A stretch of DNA of 24,143 bases, taken from Branchiostoma floridae (Eukaryota; Chordata; Leptocardii; Amphioxiformes; Branchiostomatidae). Within the stretch, counting starts at the first letter, position 1; each line of letters opens with the position of its first letter. The notes under the pieces are model-generated. The model saw only the letters and a list, made by a program, of their open reading frames with translations. It was not told the origin of the DNA and did not search any database. A program made the translations under genes and the position numbers. Of the stretch, positions 1 to 10,479 are shown one piece after another. The DNA is taken from positions 16,478,977 to 16,503,119 of the forward strand of contig NC_049992.1 of NCBI RefSeq assembly GCF_000003815.2, given 5' to 3'.

Positions 1-362
1 GCAAAGCCTTCCAGCAAGGACTCCTCCCCACTGCGCCACCTAGCGGCTACAACAGCAGACCGACCCCCTTCACCAGCACAGCGGCCGCCGTGACGTCATA
101 CTCCGCCACGTCCAACGCCAACCCCGCCGCTCTCTACCAGAGGTCGCAGACACAGCCGCTCACCAACAACTCGTCCTACGGGCCGCCTCACAGCGTGTAC
201 CGACCGTCTCCCTACACAGCCGCCGGTGCCGGGAACAGCTACCCGCAGACGGGGATGTACAACGGCTACTCCGCGCCTCAGGGAAACAACGGCTACTACA
301 ACATGAACTCTTTGTCTCACTTCCACGGTGGTAACATGGAGATGTACGCCAACTGTCTGTAA
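1..362 (+). CDS. FoxE: FoxE-like forkhead gene, copy 1: last coding exon only (5' part outside window)
   Basis: The reading frame is open from base 3 to the TAA at 360-362 and encodes the C-terminal 119 residues of a FoxE-type transcription factor, ending NMEMYANCL. The forkhead domain itself is not in the window. Identity rests on near-identity with the last exon of the complete FoxE gene on the opposite strand (3143-2758). By eye I count eight substitutions plus one 6-bp in-frame deletion (RSQTQ here, RSTPQTQ there) over about 360 bases; five of the eight change the protein. The tail is rich in Ser, Thr, Tyr, Pro and Asn, as expected of a low-complexity activation region. The true exon start lies left of base 1; by comparison with copy 2 only about 20 coding bases of this exon are missing. 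It is probably a live gene, because the frame is intact and a poly(A) signal follows, but a broken upstream part cannot be excluded. Confidence 0.85.
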   Translation, partial: KAFQQGLLPTAPPSGYNSRPTPFTSTAAAVTSYSATSNANPAALYQRSQTQPLTNNSSYGPPHSVYRPSPYTAAGAGNSYPQTGMYNGYSAPQGNNGYYNMNSLSHFHGGNMEMYANCL

Positions 363-730
363 AATTGCACTGTAAGATAAGTCATAGAGTGTGTCTAGAG
401 GCTTGAAGATACCAACTGTGTAAATCTCCCACTACTAGGAGTATGTCTTCTTGCACTGCAGTGATTCCCATGATACCGTACAGCGATATGCGGTATTTAT
501 ATGCAGTATTTATTTTCCAGTGGTTAACCACTGTTAGCAATAAGTACGTGAACTCTTTTGTCTTAAACGCCATTTGTAAATGTTCTGTAAAATATGATGT
601 AAATGAGAGGAGTTTATATAGATATTTGTTGTTGAAACGTTTTGCAACTTTGATTTTCATTAAAGGAATCGAAGATGAATCATCAGACATCATTCTTGTA
701 TAAATGTGAATAAAAGACTCTTTTGACAAC
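363..730 (+). other. 3' UTR of FoxE copy 1
   Basis: This is AT-rich sequence from the stop codon to shortly past an AATAAA at 709-714. Small frames on both strands here look like chance. It shows no obvious similarity to the 3' UTR of the opposed FoxE copy, although the coding exons are nearly identical. Confidence 0.6.
709..714 (+). promoter_or_regulatory. Poly(A) signal AATAAA for FoxE copy 1
   Basis: A canonical AATAAA hexamer lies about 350 bases after the FoxE copy 1 stop codon. Cleavage would be expected 10-30 bases later. No transcript evidence is available. Confidence 0.6.
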
Positions 731-2409
731 GAACCTCGACATCATGTTTATGTTCTATGGTTTGATACACGATTATATAAACGATTATTACTTTCATATT
801 AACAAACCTTTCCATGATCTGATTTCTAGACGGTTTATTAAGTCTAGTTTCAATGTATTCCATCATATCGACTGGTATGTCACGATATAAGTACATGTAT
901 GTACATGTAATAATTTGGAACAGCATTTCAATCCATTGATTACTTGCAGAAGAGCAAAATTTATAACATTTAGGAATCAATACATCGAAATACAGTGCTA
1001 TGTTCATTATATAAAGCCATTTGTAGGATTGTTCTCCCTACCCTACCGAAGTAAGGTGCATTTTTCACCGTGGTGGATTGAGGACTGTTTTGTAAAATGC
1101 CCTTCCCAAGGAATAAACGTCTATCCATGAACGTCAGGAATCGGATCTATGGCCCATAAATCTCGCGTCCACTAGGCTTGCCGCTTGGCTATTCGAATCT
1201 ATATAAACAGTCTACGTCTTATTATTATCACTCGTATATCACCACGCATCAGAAAGGGACAGAGTTCATGACGAGATATCAGTACCAAGGACAGGCCCAC
1301 GTTGCTCCGTTTGGCACGTACAGGCGCTAACATGGTTTTCTTTAACTTTTCCGTTTCTTCCACTTAAGTGATAGAACCTTTATCGGGCGGTCAATCCCCA
1401 ATCTATGGAGGGCAACCGCTACACATTTCGAAATTGAATCGAAAAGGCACAATATGTATAATTTCTCCTTTCCCCAAACGTAAATGAGGAGGAAGGTTAT
1501 GGATACAGTTAGGTATATATTTTATGATAAACGATAAGTTGTGGTATTTCAAAAGACAGTGAAATTACGAGAATTCAGTCCATCGACTTCCCCGTTGTCA
1601 AAGGTTATGTTGTATCAAAGATGAAGGCTCCTTAATTGGACAAGCGTACACTCCGTCACTTCTACAGGCGAAATACAAAGAAATCCATTTGTGAAATGTC
1701 TAAAATTATATATTTCTTGATCTTAAATGGCCATATTCATGGAAACAAAGGTATATAGGCATGTGTCGTTCAAACCCCTTTGCGAACCTTTCATGATTTC
1801 CAAAATTCTCCAAAGGACAAAAATTTGGCAATTTTGCGGTCATCTTTGCCGGTCACCTCGGGGCGGCTGCACGTGGTACTGCAGGTTAGGCTCTGATAGG
1901 GTATAGTTCCGACTCGTGAAAATATGAAAATAATAAATTCGGCTTAAAGCCGAGAAGCACTTCCTCAAACAATAGATTTTTCGTTTTTATTCTTTCACCT
2001 TGGTATTATATGTCATAAGTACATGTTTTGAGATATATTTGTTTGATCCACGCGCCATATGTTTGATCATTTTGCAACTGCTTTGTACGATTTCGAGTAC
2101 GTTTGATAACTTTTTTTTTAAACGGATGAAATTTATGAGGGCTAGGATGTCATCTAAAAAAATCAAATCATGGTCAATACAGTGCTAAAGAGAGGGATCA
2201 TGAAATGCGTGGTTATCATCCGCTTTCCTTATGACAGCTTAGGACTTTTCTTCCCATTTGAAGTTGTTTTGAAGTGTTTTCAAAGAAATGTTCTGGGTGA
2301 TAAGTACATTACTGGTCCAAAGATTAATGGACAATGTAGGGGCTTTGAGATAGAAATGACGTCTATGTACTGTGATATACTAGCAACAATGAAATGCAGA
2401 CCGTTGTAT
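731..2409. other. Spacer between convergent FoxE copies, no gene recognised
   Basis: This is AT-rich DNA between the two opposed 3' ends. The open frames (for example 915-1130, 2000-2188 and 2170-2418, all plus) are under 90 codons, have ordinary AT-rich composition and resemble no family I know. No RNA gene, long repeat or element end was recognised. Confidence 0.55.
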
Positions 2410-2426
2410 TCACAATAAAATAAACA

Positions 2427-2432
2427 TTTATT
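2427..2432 (-). promoter_or_regulatory. Poly(A) signal AATAAA for FoxE copy 2
   Basis: The plus strand reads TTTATT here, which is AATAAA on the minus strand, about 325 bases beyond the FoxE copy 2 stop codon. The implied 3' UTR (about 2757 down to 2410) is close in length to that of copy 1 but not visibly similar in sequence. Confidence 0.6.
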
Positions 2433-2757
2433 CTTCACTCTGTGCATTTACAACATCACATAAATTTTCAAATTGGGAGCGATTGACACAAGATTGGAAT
2501 CAAAGTTGCGTGACTGTGACCAACAATTTCGGATAGCTCAATGTTACACTGTCAGTACATCTAAGCAATCGATGCAATTGTTTTAAAAGTGTGAACAATT
2601 TACGCACACGAACGTTTTGTTTCAAAGACCACAGTTCCTTCTGCTGTTACAATGATTGTCTTACATACGAGCAAAACAAGGCGAAACGATTTTGCATTCC
2701 GCTTTCACTAAAATATTTCCTCATTAGCGTTCGTCTCTAGGATAATGTACAAATCAT

Positions 2758-4491
2758 TTACAGACAGTTGGCGTACATCTCCATGTTACCACCGTGGAAA
2801 TGAGACAAAGAGTTCATGTTGTAGTAGCCGTTGTTTCCCTGAGGCGCGGAGTAGCCGTTGTACATCCCCGTCTGCGGGTAGCTGTTACCGGCACCGGCGG
2901 TTGTGTAGGGAGACGGTCGGTACACGCTGTGAGACGGCCCGTAGGACGAGTTGTTGGTGAGCGGCTGTGTCTGCGGGGTCGACCTCTGGTAGAGAGCGGC
3001 GGGGTTGGTGTTGGACGTGGCGGAGTATGACGTCACGGCGGCCGCTGTGCTGGTGAAGGGGGCGGGTCTGCTGTTGTAGCCGCTAGGTGGCGCAGTGGAG
3101 AGGAGTCCTTGCTGGAAGGCTTTGCTGTCAACCGGAGACAATCCTGAAGATGGGGAAAAGAGAGAAAAACACTCATTTAGACATTTCAGTCGGTTCAAGT
3201 TAATGCTCAGACAATACTGTAGCATACGCAATTAAACATAGACAATACATTTTTAATGCTAGCACCATTATACGTACAGAGACAACTGTGTAGGGACAAT
3301 ATACATGTACATGTACAAGTCACTGGGACCATGTTCAAGGCAGCCAAAATAAAAAAGAAAACACATCGCCCATTGAGAGAAAGAAAAGAAGTTTTGTTTA
3401 AAAGGTAAATGTGTGTTCTCACCTAACGTCTGTCCGCCCGGTGACGACCCTCCGCTCACGCTGCCGTCTGTGGACGAGCTGTCCGGACTGGCCGACATCA
3501 CGCCGGTACTGGACGGAGACCCTCGGTACGACGTGCCGAGGTGCGCCGAGGGCTGGGCCGAGGTCGTCTGTGGGTAGGACGTGGAGAGGAAGAGCGGGGT
3601 GGTGCCGGTGACGGGGGCCATGTTGGGGTAGGGCGGCGGTGGGTAGGACGGCACGGGGACCTGGGGCGGGTAGCTGGCGGGCAGGAGGTTGTTGGTGGTC
3701 TGGTGCGATCTCTTGTACCTGGACAAATAAACAGGAAAACATGAAATTTAGTATGACTGTCAAATTGACTATTCAAACAAAATAACGCAACCGCCACAAA
3801 TAACAAATAATGTATTTACAATACATATACAACTTCCAAAGACCGTTGTTCTATGGCTTGAAACCAAACCAAACAGAACAAAAACTAGACGCAGAAAAAC
3901 AGCTTCTAAATCACAACGCTTGAAATAGGACAAATGAATAACATTTCAAACAAATGTTTCTAACCTGCTCCTTCTCCTGAGGTAGGAGCCGTTGTCGAAC
4001 ATGCCCTCTGCCCCGGGATCCAGCGCCCACAGACTGCCCTTGCCGGGACGGTTGGGATGGCGGGCCAGCTTGACGAAACAGTCGTTCAGCGTCAGGTTGT
4101 GGCGGATGGAGTTCTGCCACTTCTTGTCGGCCTCCCGGTAGTATGGGAAGTGGTCCATGATGAACTTGTAGATGCCCGCCAAGGTGGTTTTCCGCTCGGG
4201 AGAGTTGACGATGGCCATGGTGATGAGGGCCACGTAGCTGTAGGGAGGCTTGCCGGCGGGTCTCTGCTTCCTGCGCCGACGGTTGGCGCTGGCTGACTCG
4301 GTGTTCTTCTCGGTGTCGGGCTGAGCCTTGTCCGAGGGAGACGTGGTGCCGAGCCCGCTGTGGTCTGCAGGCGGGAAGCTGCCGGTCTGAGGCGGGTTGT
4401 CCTGCGGCATGCCCTCGGTGTCGTAGCGGTGCAGGGGCAGGTTGTCGTCCGGCGATCCGCTCATCTGTGCCGAGAAGCTTTCTCCAGTCAT
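2758..4491 (-). CDS. FoxE: FoxE-class forkhead transcription factor, copy 2, complete, three coding exons
   Basis: Coding exons are 4491-3965, 3718-3423 and 3143-2758. The introns are GT-AG, of 246 and 279 bp, in phases 2 and 1. The joined CDS is 1209 bases (402 residues plus stop) and stays in frame, which strongly supports the model. Residues 1-70 are acidic and polar, followed by a basic run RRRRKQR. The winged-helix forkhead domain covers about 81-172: it opens [14 protein letters not shown], has the recognition-helix block [15 protein letters not shown] and closes [17 protein letters not shown]. It is followed by a basic tail LRRRSRYKR that spans intron 1. The rest is rich in Pro, Ser, Thr and Tyr and ends MYANCL. 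This domain pattern is that of FoxE, the class of vertebrate thyroid and lens factors FOXE1 and FOXE3; the amphioxus member is known from the pharynx. It should act in the nucleus as a sequence-specific DNA-binding regulator. The ATG at 4491 is the first in frame before the domain. A related Fox class is possible but less likely. Confidence 0.9.
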
Positions 4492-4749
4492 GCTGATAAT
4501 AAATCGTAGAGAGAGAACGTTGTTGCCAAGAGTCAGTAGCGAACTGTGGTTTGAATTTAGCGCGTGGCGTTTTTAAACTGTGCATCAAAGACACCCCTTC
4601 CTCTATTGTTCTTATTGTGACACGCCGACATAAAGAAACAAATAATACAGGTAATAAATGAACGTGTAAACAATCGGAGCGCATCTTTTACAGCTTGGTC
4701 GGGCAGGTAAAGGGGTTGTTGTTGTAGTCATTGTCGGAAGTGATTCACC
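4492..4749 (-). promoter_or_regulatory. Probable 5' UTR intron of FoxE copy 2, with acceptor one base before the ATG
   Basis: On the minus strand a pyrimidine-rich tract (CTCTCTCTACGATTTATTAT) is followed by CAG at 4495-4493, only one base before the start codon. Upstream, CAG|GTGAAT (exon end 4749, GT at 4748-4747) is a good donor. The implied intron of 256 bp matches the size of the two coding introns. An alternative is that this is ordinary leader or promoter DNA; a TTTAAAAA stretch near 4571-4578 could then be a weak TATA-like site. Confidence 0.45.
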
Positions 4750-6215
4750 TGTCTGGATAGGCAATCATCACATGTTTGTTTTGTGCCACACCACAAATGC
4801 CACCGCCACCCTAGCCACTTCTGTTTGCCGCTAAGTTACAATTAATGTGACTGAGTGATATGAGCTTTCGTTTAATCAGTGGCGATCTAGAAAAATCTTA
4901 AACTTTCAGATACATTCGTACGAGTTTTACAGCTGCCTAGTTTGTGAAATGAATTATTTCATTTCATATACTAGTAGATATCTGAATAATCCCAACTGAC
5001 ACAAGAATGTATATTTATAGAGTCTCGATAGTTAAATATGCTACAAGCAGGACTTGGTGATTGATACCAAGTTATTGTTGAAATCTTTTACGCATAGAAG
5101 ATTAGACAGGATTTTTATTATTCTTTAAAAAGTGCATCTTATATCAAATATGACAAAGAATGCTCGTCCAAAATTTTGTTTGAAGCATTTGAAAACGAAA
5201 GTCTGCCCAATGGTATGTAGTACGAGTGATGAAAACATGAGGCGTGATTCCGAGAAACGTAAAAAAAATGGCAAAACGGCGGTCTCTCTTAGCTATTTAC
5301 CATAAGCAACCCGAAGTAACCAATTATCTATTGGTTACGGGTTACCACCTAGCAGGGAAAGGTTAACCAACTCACTCCTACTCCCAAACATTCTCCAGAC
5401 AGTCATTTATAAGTCAGTTTACGAGTAAGTGGGCCAGCATTGTTGTGTCCTTGTATGTAAGCATATTTGTCTAACCGTTTTGAAACACGTGTACATATTT
5501 ACCTTATTATACAACAACGTCACAATGGACAGTACATAGCATCATTGTGCAACTCCTAAACTTGTCGATAATCTATTACAACATGCTTCGCTAATGTGTT
5601 GACCTTGTTTACTTTTAATAGCCCCAACTGACACATAAGAGCTTATAGACAATGAGAGAATAAACACGCCTATTCAATATGGTATTTTCTCCTTTCCTCG
5701 TCCACGAATAACATATTGCTTTCACATTATATTGGAGCATTCCAGTCATAGGAACTATCTGTGGCCAAATTTAAACACTGGAAACTATAACAATGTGTAT
5801 GTACTTTACATCATTCGTAGCTTGGGAAAATGACAGCTCAGAGACGACGGTATTCTACCGGTTTCGACTTAAATATGTCTTTTTCAAGACATGTGTATGT
5901 ACTTTATCCACACAAATTGTCTCATAACACCAATATTTTGATCTTTGTTTTGTTTAATAAGAACTGTGTTAAGATGAAGCAAACACAAGAAGAACCGATC
6001 GACGATATATCCAACAGTTGTCAGTAATTTCTACACAACGTTTATTAGAATATCACTCCCTATAACTCTGCACATCCTTACATTTATAATCTTTTTTTTA
6101 TATATTAAATGAAAGTGTATTTCCCTCTAAACGTTTGACGTTGAGACTATATGCTTTTGGGATAGGATTAGCCGCAGAGACGACTGTTGGCCTATTATCG
6201 CTTATGCTACTAACG
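4750..6215. other. Non-coding region upstream of FoxE copy 2, candidate cis-regulatory DNA
   Basis: This is about 1.4 kb of AT-rich sequence without a credible gene. The frame at 5830-6027 (+, 65 codons) matches nothing I recognise. The region would hold the FoxE promoter and nearby enhancers. The only structure noticed is a hairpin of inverted CCAAT motifs at 5316-5338. Confidence 0.5.
5316..5338. promoter_or_regulatory. CCAAT hairpin, perfect 9-bp arms
   Basis: GTAACCAAT, a five-base loop TATCT, then ATTGGTTAC. The dyad continues outward through AACCC and GGGTT after a three-base bulge. It contains CCAAT on both strands, 0.8 kb upstream of the FoxE ATG, so it could bind a CCAAT factor. This is inference; chance cannot be excluded. 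Confidence 0.35.
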
Positions 6216-6315
6216 NNNNNNNNNNNNNNNNNNNNNNNNNNNNNNNNNNNNNNNNNNNNNNNNNNNNNNNNNNNNNNNNNNNNNNNNNNNNNNNNNNNNN
6301 NNNNNNNNNNNNNNN
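6216..6315. other. Assembly gap (100 N)
   Basis: Exactly 100 N is the usual placeholder for a gap of unknown size. It abuts the first visible copy of the 206-bp tandem repeat, so further copies may be missing. Confidence 0.95.
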
Positions 6316-6776
6316 TTACTTTGTACTTTTCTACACACGAATGAAGGCTCACCTGGGGGATAACCGCTAACCGCTAAGCGAACCCTTCGGTAACCGCAAA
6401 AAAGCGACCCCTTACGATCGGACTTCCGAAATTTCAAACAAAATGTGCGTTACTTTCAACACTTGAATATCATAGTACATCCCGTGGGTAAAAGGTAAAA
6501 AGTGATTTGAGTACCCAAAATTACTTTGTAACTTTTCTACATACGAATGAAGGCTCACCTGGGGGATAACCGCTAACCGCTAAGCGAACCCATCGGTAAC
6601 CGCAAAAAAGCGACCCCTTACGATTGGACTTCCGAAATTTCAAACAAAATGTGCGTTATTTTCAACACTTGAATATCAAAGTAAAAGCCGTGGGCAAAAG
6701 GTAAAAAGTGATTTGAGTACCCAAAATTACTTTGTAACTTTTCTACATACGAATGAAGGCTCACCTGGGGGATAAA
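6316..6776. repeat. 206-bp tandem repeat, two full copies plus a truncated third
   Basis: The copies start at 6316, 6521 and 6727, each opening TTACTTTGTA. The first two agree at most positions; the first lacks one A near its start. The unit includes an internal doubled AACCGCT (CCGCTAACCGCTAAGCG) and the run GCAAAAAAGCGACCCC. The third copy stops after 50 bases at GGGGGATAA and passes straight into the 183-bp satellite at 6777. The left end is hidden by a gap. The family is not recognised. Confidence 0.9.
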
Positions 6777-9700
6777 CTTTCCAACGATACCAAGTTCGAC
6801 CCTCCAGAGTAACTTTTAAGATTGCGGAATCTCAGGCGTATATACACGCGTCAGGGTTACGTAGCGGTAAGCTAAGGTGGACCTATCTCCGAGAATATCT
6901 CGGCAACAATGTACAATATAATTTTGCGGTTTGTGGATTATAATTCCTCACCAAGGGACCTTTCCAACGATACCAAGTTAGACCCTCCCGAATAACTTTT
7001 ATTATTATGCGGAATCTAAGGCTTATGTACACGCGTAAGGGTTACGTAGCGGTAAGCTAAGGTGGACCTATCTCCGAGAATATCTCGGCAACAATGTACA
7101 ATATAATTTTGCGGTTTGTGGATTATAATTCCCCACCAAGGGACCTTTCCAACGATACCAAGTTCGACCCTCCCGAATAACTTTTAAGATTGCGGAATCT
7201 AAGGCATATGTACACGCGTAAGGGTTACGTAGCGGTAATCTAAGGTGGACCTATCTCCGAGAATATCTCGGCAACAATGTACAATATAATTTTGCGGTTT
7301 GTGGATTATAATTCCCCATCAAGGGACCTTTCCAACGATACCAAGTTCGACCCTCCCAAAGATTGCGGAATCTCAGGCGTATGTACACGCGTAAGGGTTA
7401 CGTAGCGGTAAGCTAAGGTGGACCTATCTCCGAGAATATCTCGGCAACGATGTACAATATAATTTTGCGGTTTGTGGATTATAATTCCCCACCAAGGGAC
7501 CTTTCCAACGATACCAAGTTAGACCCTCCCGAATAACTTTTAAGATTGCGGAATCTAAGGCATATGTACACGCGTAAGGGTTATGTAGCGGTAAGCTAAG
7601 GTGGACCTATCTCCGAGAATATCTCGGCAACAATGTACAATATAATTTTGCGGTTTGTGGATTATAATTCCCCACCAAGGGACCTTTCCAACGATACCAA
7701 GTTCGACCCTCCCGAATAACTTTTAAGATTGCGGAATCTAAGGCATATGTACACGCGTAAGGGTTATGTAGCGGTAAGCTAAGGTGGACCTATCTCCGAG
7801 AATATCTCGGCAACAATGTACAATATAATTTTGCGGTTTGTGGATTATAATTCCCCACCAAGGGACCTTTCCAACGATACCAAGTTCGACCCTCCCGAAT
7901 AACTTTTAAGATTGCGGAATCTAAGGCATATGTACACGCGTAAGGGTTACGTAGCGGTAAGCTAAGGTGGACCTATCTCCGAGAATATCTCGGCAACAAT
8001 GTACAATATAATTTTGCGGTTTGTGGATTATAATTCCCCACCAAGGGACCTTTCCAACGATACCAAGTTCGAACCTCCCGAATAACTTTTAAGATTGCGG
8101 AATCTAAGGCATATGTACACGCGTAAGGGTTACGTAGCGGTAAGCTAAGGTGGACCTATCTCCGAGAATATCTCGGCAACAATGTACAATATAATTTTGC
8201 GGTTTGTGGATTATAATTCCCCACCAAGGGACCTTTCCAACGATACCAAGTTCGACCCTCCCGAATAACTTTTAAGATTGTGGAATCTAAGGCATATGTA
8301 CACGCGTAAGGGTTACGTAGCGGTAAGCTAAGGTGGACCTATCTCCGAGAATATCTCGGCAACAATGTACAATATAATTTTGCGGTTTGTGGATTATAAT
8401 TCCCCACCAAGGGACCTTTCCAACGATACCAAGTTCGACCCTCCCGAATAACTTTTAAGATTGTGGAATCTAAGGCATATGTACACGCGTAAGGGTTACG
8501 TAGCGGTAAGCTAAGGTGGACCTATCTCCGAGAATATCTCGGCAACAATGTACAATATAATTTTGCGGTTTGTGGATTATAATTCCCCACCAAGGGACCT
8601 TTCCAACGATACCAAGTTCGACCCTCCCGAATAACTTTTAAGATTGTGGAATCTAAGGCATATGTACACGCGTAAGGGTTACGTAGCGGTAAGCTAAGGT
8701 GGACCTATCTCCGAGAATATCTCGGCAACAATGTACAATATAATTTTGCGGTTTGTGGATTATAATTCCCCACCAAGGGACCTTTCCAACGATACCAAGT
8801 TCGACCCTCCCGAATAACTTTTAAGATTGCGGAATCTAAGGCATATGTACACGCGTAAGGGTTACGTAGCGGTAAGCTAAGGTGGACCTATCTCCGAGAA
8901 TATCTCGGCAACAATGTACAATATAATTTTGCGGTTTGTGGATTATAATTCCCCACCAAGGGACCTTTCCAACGATACCAAGTTCGACCCTCCCGAATAA
9001 CTTTTAAGATTGTGGAATCTAAGGCATATGTACACGCGTAAGGGTTACGTAGCGGTAAGCTAAGGTGGACCTATCTCCGAGAATATCTCGGCAACAATGT
9101 ACAATATAATTTTGCGGTTTGTGGATTATAATTCCCCACCAAGGGACCTTTCCAACGATACCAAGTTCGACCCTCCCGAATAACTTTTAAGATTGTGGAA
9201 TCTAAGGCATATGTACACGCGTAAGGGTTACGTAGCGGTAAGCTAAGGTGGACCTATCTCCGAGAATATCTCGGCAACAATGTACAATATAATTTTGCGG
9301 TTTGTGGATTATAATTCCCCACCAAGGGACCTTTCCAACGATACCAAGTTCGACCCTCCCGAATAACTTTTAAGATTGTGGAATCTAAGGCATATGTACA
9401 CGCGTAAGGGTTACGTAGCGGTAAGCTAAGGTGGACCTATCTCCGAGAATATCTCGGCAACAATGTACAATATAATTTTGCGGTTTGTGGATTATAATTC
9501 CCCACCAAGGGACCTTTCCAACGATACCAAGTTCGACCCTCCCGAATAACTTTTAAGATTGCGGAATCTAAGGCATATGTACACGCGTAAGGGTTACGTA
9601 GCGGTAAGCTAAGGTGGACCTATCTCCGAGAATATCTCGGCAACAATGTACAATATAATTTTGCGGTTTGTGGATTATAATTCCCCACCAAGGGACCTTT

Positions 9701-10197
9701 CCAACGATACCAAGTTCGACCCTCCCGAATAACTTTTAAGATTGCGGAATCTAAGGCATATGTACACGCGTAAGGGTTACGTAGCGGTAAGCTAAGGTGG
9801 ACCTATCTCCGAGAATATCTCGGCAACAATGTACAATATAATTTTGCGGTTTGTGGATTATAATTCCCCACCAAGGGACCTTTCCAACGATACCAAGTTC
9901 GACCCTCCCGAATAACTTTTAAGATTGCGGAATCTCAGGCATATGTACACGCGTAAGGGTTACGTAGCGGTAAGCTAAGGTGGACCTATCTCCGAGAATA
10001 TCTCGGCAACAATGTACAATATAATTTTGCGGTTTGTGGATTATAATTCCCCACCAAGGGACCTTTCCAACGATACCAAGTTCCACCCTCCCGAATAACT
10101 TTTAAGATTGCGGAATCTAAGGCATATGTACACGCGTAAGGGTTACGTAGCGGTAAGCTAAGGTGGACCTATCTCCGCGAATATCTCGGAAACAATG

Positions 10198-10297
10198 NNN
10201 NNNNNNNNNNNNNNNNNNNNNNNNNNNNNNNNNNNNNNNNNNNNNNNNNNNNNNNNNNNNNNNNNNNNNNNNNNNNNNNNNNNNNNNNNNNNNNNNN
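10198..10297. other. Assembly gap (100 N) inside satellite
   Basis: This is a placeholder gap in the array. Bases just before it depart from consensus (CCGCGAATATCTCGGAAAC), as at a low-quality contig end. The number of missing monomers is unknown. Confidence 0.95.
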
Positions 10298-10440
10298 TGC
10301 GGTTTGTGGATTATAATTCCCCTCCAAGGGACCTTTCCAACGATACCAAGTTCGACCCTCCCGAGAACTTTGTGATGTTAGGCGAATGTACGGCAGATGT
10401 ACTCGCGTAAGGGTTACGTAGCGTTGACCTATCTCCGAGA
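10298..10440. repeat. Divergent satellite monomer
   Basis: The first unit after the gap departs strongly from consensus between CGACCCTCCCGAG and the hairpin: it has AACTTTGTGATGTTAGGCG and GTACGGCAGATGTACTCGCG. It also lacks the AAGCTAAGGTG segment before GACCTATCTCC. It is either a truly degenerate monomer or a poor contig end. Confidence 0.75.
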
Positions 10441-10479
10441 ATATCTCGGCAACAATGTACAATATAATTTTGCGGTTTG

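Noticed and set aside
1-362. Processed retrocopy of FoxE
   Set aside because: The 3' UTR differs from that of copy 2 and there is no poly(A) tract after the stop; only one exon is visible, so a retrocopy cannot be shown.
3911-4684. 257-codon frame overlapping the FoxE first exon
   Set aside because: It is a shifted frame over the forkhead exon. The forkhead domain lies in the other frame, which also joins correctly to the next exons.
5060-5078. GATACCAAGTT shared with the satellite
   Set aside because: An 11-base match with nothing around it is probably chance.
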